From: a virus
DNA length: 20,032 nt
IMG/VR virus record: IMGVR_UViG_3300009420_000129
Span: 1-20,032 of that record
Reading direction: 5' to 3' (one strand)
The translations under genes and the position numbers were made by a program. Of the stretch, positions 18,441 to 20,032 are shown in pieces; within the stretch, counting starts at the first letter, position 1; every line of letters begins with the position of its first letter. Below the pieces are notes generated by a model. It worked only from the letters and a program-made list of their open reading frames with translations. It made no database searches and was not told where the DNA came from.

Positions 18441-18630
18441 CTTCAGTCTCATAATATCTACAATAAAAATTGGATCCGCAAGCATCAATTTCTGATTGCG
18501 GATAACCTTCATTTACTAACCACTCAAACATTTTAAATTTAAAACCTAATGTGTGGTATTCTTCAGGTAGTGGTTTTGGAAATCCATATTTCCATCCACT
18601 CGGTGGATCGATCATTAATACTTCAGTCAA
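18433..18630 (-). CDS. Conserved small phage protein
   Basis: A 65-residue protein with M-I-D-P-P-S-G-W-K-Y-G-F-P-K-P near the start and W-L-V-x-x-G-Y-P later, a pattern I remember from short T4-type phage proteins of unknown role. TTG at 18628-18630 is the likely start: GGAGG stands nine bases before it. An in-frame ATG five codons later is the alternative. It is the first gene after a 46-base gap. Confidence 0.65.
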   Translation of the reverse strand: MTEVLMIDPPSGWKYGFPKPLPEEYHTLGFKFKMFEWLVNEGYPQSEIDACGSNFYCRYYETEDE

Positions 18631-18676
18631 AGTCTTTTACCTCCAAAATAGTGTATTTTATATGTACATCCCGCTC

Positions 18677-18877
18677 TTAAGAAAAATACTTTGTTAGCAT
18701 TTCCATGCGATCATCTGCAGCGGCCATTTTATCAAGTTCTTCTTGAATAGCTTCTACAATATCACTATGCTCACCTATACCAGTTGCGTTGTGCATGTAT
18801 ACCATAATATTAGTTTTTGCTCTTTCGAGTTCGCCTTCGGCATGCATACGTGCCGCTTTAATTAATTGTTCTTTCAT
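18677..18877 (-). CDS. Conserved small phage protein
   Basis: A 66-residue helical, acidic protein with G-I-G-E-H-S-D-I-V-E-A-I-x-E-E-L in the middle. The same pattern (a helix, then G-I-G-E-H-S-D, then a second helix ending in K-Y-F) recurs in small proteins of T4-type marine phages that I recall; function unknown. AAAAGGAAACGAC precedes the ATG, and a late-like AATAAATA lies about 30 bases upstream. Confidence 0.7.
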   Translation of the reverse strand: MKEQLIKAARMHAEGELERAKTNIMVYMHNATGIGEHSDIVEAIQEELDKMAAADDRMEMLTKYFS

Positions 18878-18929
18878 GTCGTTTCCTTTTAATATGTAAC
18901 AATTTTATTATTTATTTTGCTCCGAAAAT

Positions 18930-19142
18930 CTACCTGTTGAAATGTATCCATGCCTTATGTAGAAAATAAAACCAAAATCCGTTAATAACTGGCTCAACAA
19001 GTGCATCAATAGCCGCTAATTCTAAACTTGCACCAGTAATCAGGCTTACACATATTATAGCAATTATAATGTGTCCAATGGTATATATAATTGCAAGTGA
19101 CAAACTACTGCCGCCTAGCGCTCGTTGTAACAGTCTAATCAT
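18930..19142 (-). CDS. DUF2061-like small membrane protein
   Basis: A 70-residue protein with two hydrophobic segments (about 14-38 and 44-62) and the ending F-Y-F-L-H-K-A-W, which resembles DUF2061 membrane proteins (two helices and a final H-E-R-x-W-like motif). Their function is unknown. The ribosome-binding site is poor; it may rely on translation of the upstream membrane-protein gene that ends nine bases away. Confidence 0.65.
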   Translation of the reverse strand: MIRLLQRALGGSSLSLAIIYTIGHIIIAIICVSLITGASLELAAIDALVEPVINGFWFYFLHKAWIHFNR

Positions 19143-19150
19143 AATCTGCT

Positions 19151-19438
19151 TTACTCATGTTCGCCTCCTTTGCCTCGCAAATTAAATACTTTTGGCTGGC
19201 GCTTAGCTGTTTCAAAAATAGCAACTGTTATTACAATGCCTGCAATCAATGCAGTATGTACAATAGCGTTGAGGCCAGCATATGCCCATGTGCCAGATGC
19301 AATCGTAAATACAATCACCCACATCCACGCAAGAACCTGCATAATCATATGACGTACTGGCAGTGATGGTATGTTTCTTAATGGATTATGATTATGATCC
19401 ATAATCAAGTTCCAATTTTCCGCAATAAATTTATTCAT
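19151..19438 (-). CDS. Two-helix membrane protein, conserved in phages
   Basis: A 95-residue protein with an N-terminal soluble part (N-P-L-R-N-I-P-S-L-P) and two membrane helices: M-Q-V-L-A-W-M-W-V-I-V-F-T-I-A and H-T-A-L-I-A-G-I-V-I-T-V-A-I-F, then a basic tail. The N-P-L-R-N-I-P and V-F-E-T-A-K style elements recur in T4-type marine phages as I recall. The ATG lies in an 8-base ATGAATAA overlap with the gene before it. Confidence 0.7.
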   Translation of the reverse strand: MNKFIAENWNLIMDHNHNPLRNIPSLPVRHMIMQVLAWMWVIVFTIASGTWAYAGLNAIVHTALIAGIVITVAIFETAKRQPKVFNLRGKGGEHE

Positions 19439-19586
19439 CCGACATCTCTTGTAGCATAATCTGCATGCTGTTAATTTTTTGTTCCATGGAGCTGATCCTA
19501 TTTGATGACTTCTCTTGTATCATAATAGATAGTATACACGCTACTATCAGCAAGCCCCAAAAGGCAATATTGAAATATTTATTCAT
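19431..19586 (-). CDS. Single-helix membrane protein with a coiled coil
   Basis: A 51-residue protein: one N-terminal membrane helix (I-A-F-W-G-L-L-I-V-A-C-I-L-S-I-M-I) followed by a short coiled coil (S-S-M-E-Q-K-I-N-S-M-Q-I-M-L-Q). This is an inner-membrane-spanin-like layout, but it is short and no outer-membrane partner gene is embedded in or beside it, so lysis is only a possibility. The start at 19584-19586 is chosen because of the 8-base ATGAATAA overlap with the HAD gene stop and the GGAGAAACTT before it. Confidence 0.65.
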   Translation of the reverse strand: MNKYFNIAFWGLLIVACILSIMIQEKSSNRISSMEQKINSMQIMLQEMSDE

Positions 19587-19917
19587 AAGTTTCTCCTGTT
19601 TCACGAAAGAAGTTTTCACTCCAAAATGCTTTATCATCAATCCAAATGTCGTAGTTTTCTTTTTCGCCAACGCTTAGTTCGTGATGCTTTGCACCCCAGT
19701 TTACGAGTTGATTGTGTGTTAGATTATAATAATCAACTCCACTTACACAACCACGTGCTGTCATATATTTGATAGTATGGCCAGCATCATATAATGCGTT
19801 TACTTTTGCAATACGTTCCGGCATTGGAATATGATTAGCGTAATCTTTCTTCCCACCGCTGTCTGGAAGTATTACTTCCTTGCAAATAGTGCCGTCAATA
19901 TCAATCACGTATTTCAT
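19579..19917 (-). CDS. HAD-family phosphatase, small
   Basis: A complete 112-residue minimal HAD hydrolase. Motif I is D6-I-D8-G-T, motif II the Thr of M-T53-A-R-G, a Lys-rich stretch (79-88) may hold motif III, and motif IV is D95-D96. There is no cap domain, as in the phosphatase domain of T4 polynucleotide kinase and related capless enzymes; a kinase domain is absent. Likely a sugar-phosphate or nucleotide phosphatase. AAAGGATAAATTTAAT precedes the ATG. Confidence 0.85.
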   Translation of the reverse strand: MKYVIDIDGTICKEVILPDSGGKKDYANHIPMPERIAKVNALYDAGHTIKYMTARGCVSGVDYYNLTHNQLVNWGAKHHELSVGEKENYDIWIDDKAFWSENFFRETGETYE

Positions 19918-19931
19918 ATTAAATTTATCCT

Positions 19932-20032
19932 TTATATGCTACCCGTGTCTCTGGCCAGAGCGTACGGGTCAAGGTTTAGTTTAGCAGCCATAATTGTTGC
20001 GTCTCTTAGTGTTCTACAGGTGCTAATTACAG
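19932..20032 (-). CDS. C-terminal end of an unidentified gene
   Basis: The last 33 codons of a frame that enters from beyond the window and stops at TAA (19932-19934). The visible end reads C-R-T-L-R-D-A-T-I-M-A-A-K-L-N-L-D-P-Y-A-L-A, helical and without a diagnostic motif. It is kept because spacing to the next gene (14 bases with a ribosome-binding site) and codon use resemble the neighbours; the product cannot be named. Confidence 0.5.
   Translation of the reverse strand, partial: VISTCRTLRDATIMAAKLNLDPYALARDTGSI

Noticed and set aside
19431-19586. Inner-membrane spanin of a lysis cassette
   Set aside because: The protein is short, has no embedded outer-membrane partner, and no holin or endolysin is adjacent; kept as a generic membrane protein.
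1-20032. CRISPR array, insertion sequence or integrase attachment site
   Set aside because: No regularly spaced repeats, transposase motifs or terminal inverted repeats were seen; the only direct repeats are the promoter-leader cassettes and short in-gene copies.

Overview
The window looks like part of the accessory and replication region of a large T4-type (myovirus) phage genome that is AT-rich and very densely packed. Fifty of the 51 genes I call lie on the minus strand. Neighbours overlap by 1, 4 or 8 bases, and no gene-free stretch exceeds about 205 bases. T4-type homologues recognisable from motifs are dCMP hydroxymethylase (gp42), an alpha-glucosyltransferase (Agt), dCMP deaminase, RNase H, a Dda-like helicase, a glutaredoxin and a DUF6433 protein. 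Sigma70-type promoters and a lipobox protein point to a Gram-negative host. The other small genes resemble marine T4-type phages, but the host cannot be named from this sequence.

Reading along the minus strand from the right end, region 1 (20032-16822) holds a HAD phosphatase, small membrane proteins (including DUF2061 and DUF454 types), conserved small genes and a complete class I fructose-bisphosphate aldolase, followed by a 26-residue membrane microprotein with its own promoter. The only plus-strand gene (16328-16825) is a lipoprotein peptidoglycan hydrolase. It is divergent from a small secreted-type protein and shares a palindromic ribosome-binding site with it. Region 2 (16036-13709) holds a small conserved protein on a probably leaderless transcript, the Dda-like helicase, a hypothetical gene, glutaredoxin and a small hypothetical gene. 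Region 3 (13651-11570) is a run of tiny overlapping genes, a GIY-YIG endonuclease behind a hairpin that hides its ribosome-binding site, and a P-loop nucleotide kinase reached through a TTG start. Region 4 (10963-7668) holds a WYL_2 (DUF2693)-like protein, a GT4-type glycosyltransferase, RNase H and DUF6433. Region 5 (7597-5608) contains several one- or two-gene early units with repeated promoter-leader cassettes and a candidate structured RNA ending in a terminator (6070-6200).

Region 6 (5502-1) reads as one long operon for DNA cytosine modification: a zinc-knuckle microprotein, a possible PD-(D/E)XK nuclease, a MazG-like dNTP pyrophosphohydrolase (DUF5664), dCMP hydroxymethylase, a coiled-coil protein, dCMP deaminase, a DNA methyltransferase, Agt and a HAD protein cut by the window edge. 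Together with the kinase and the second glycosyltransferase this is a nearly complete route from dCMP to glycosylated hydroxymethylcytosine in phage DNA. The least explained items are the structured RNA, the paired zinc-knuckle microproteins and the possible nuclease.
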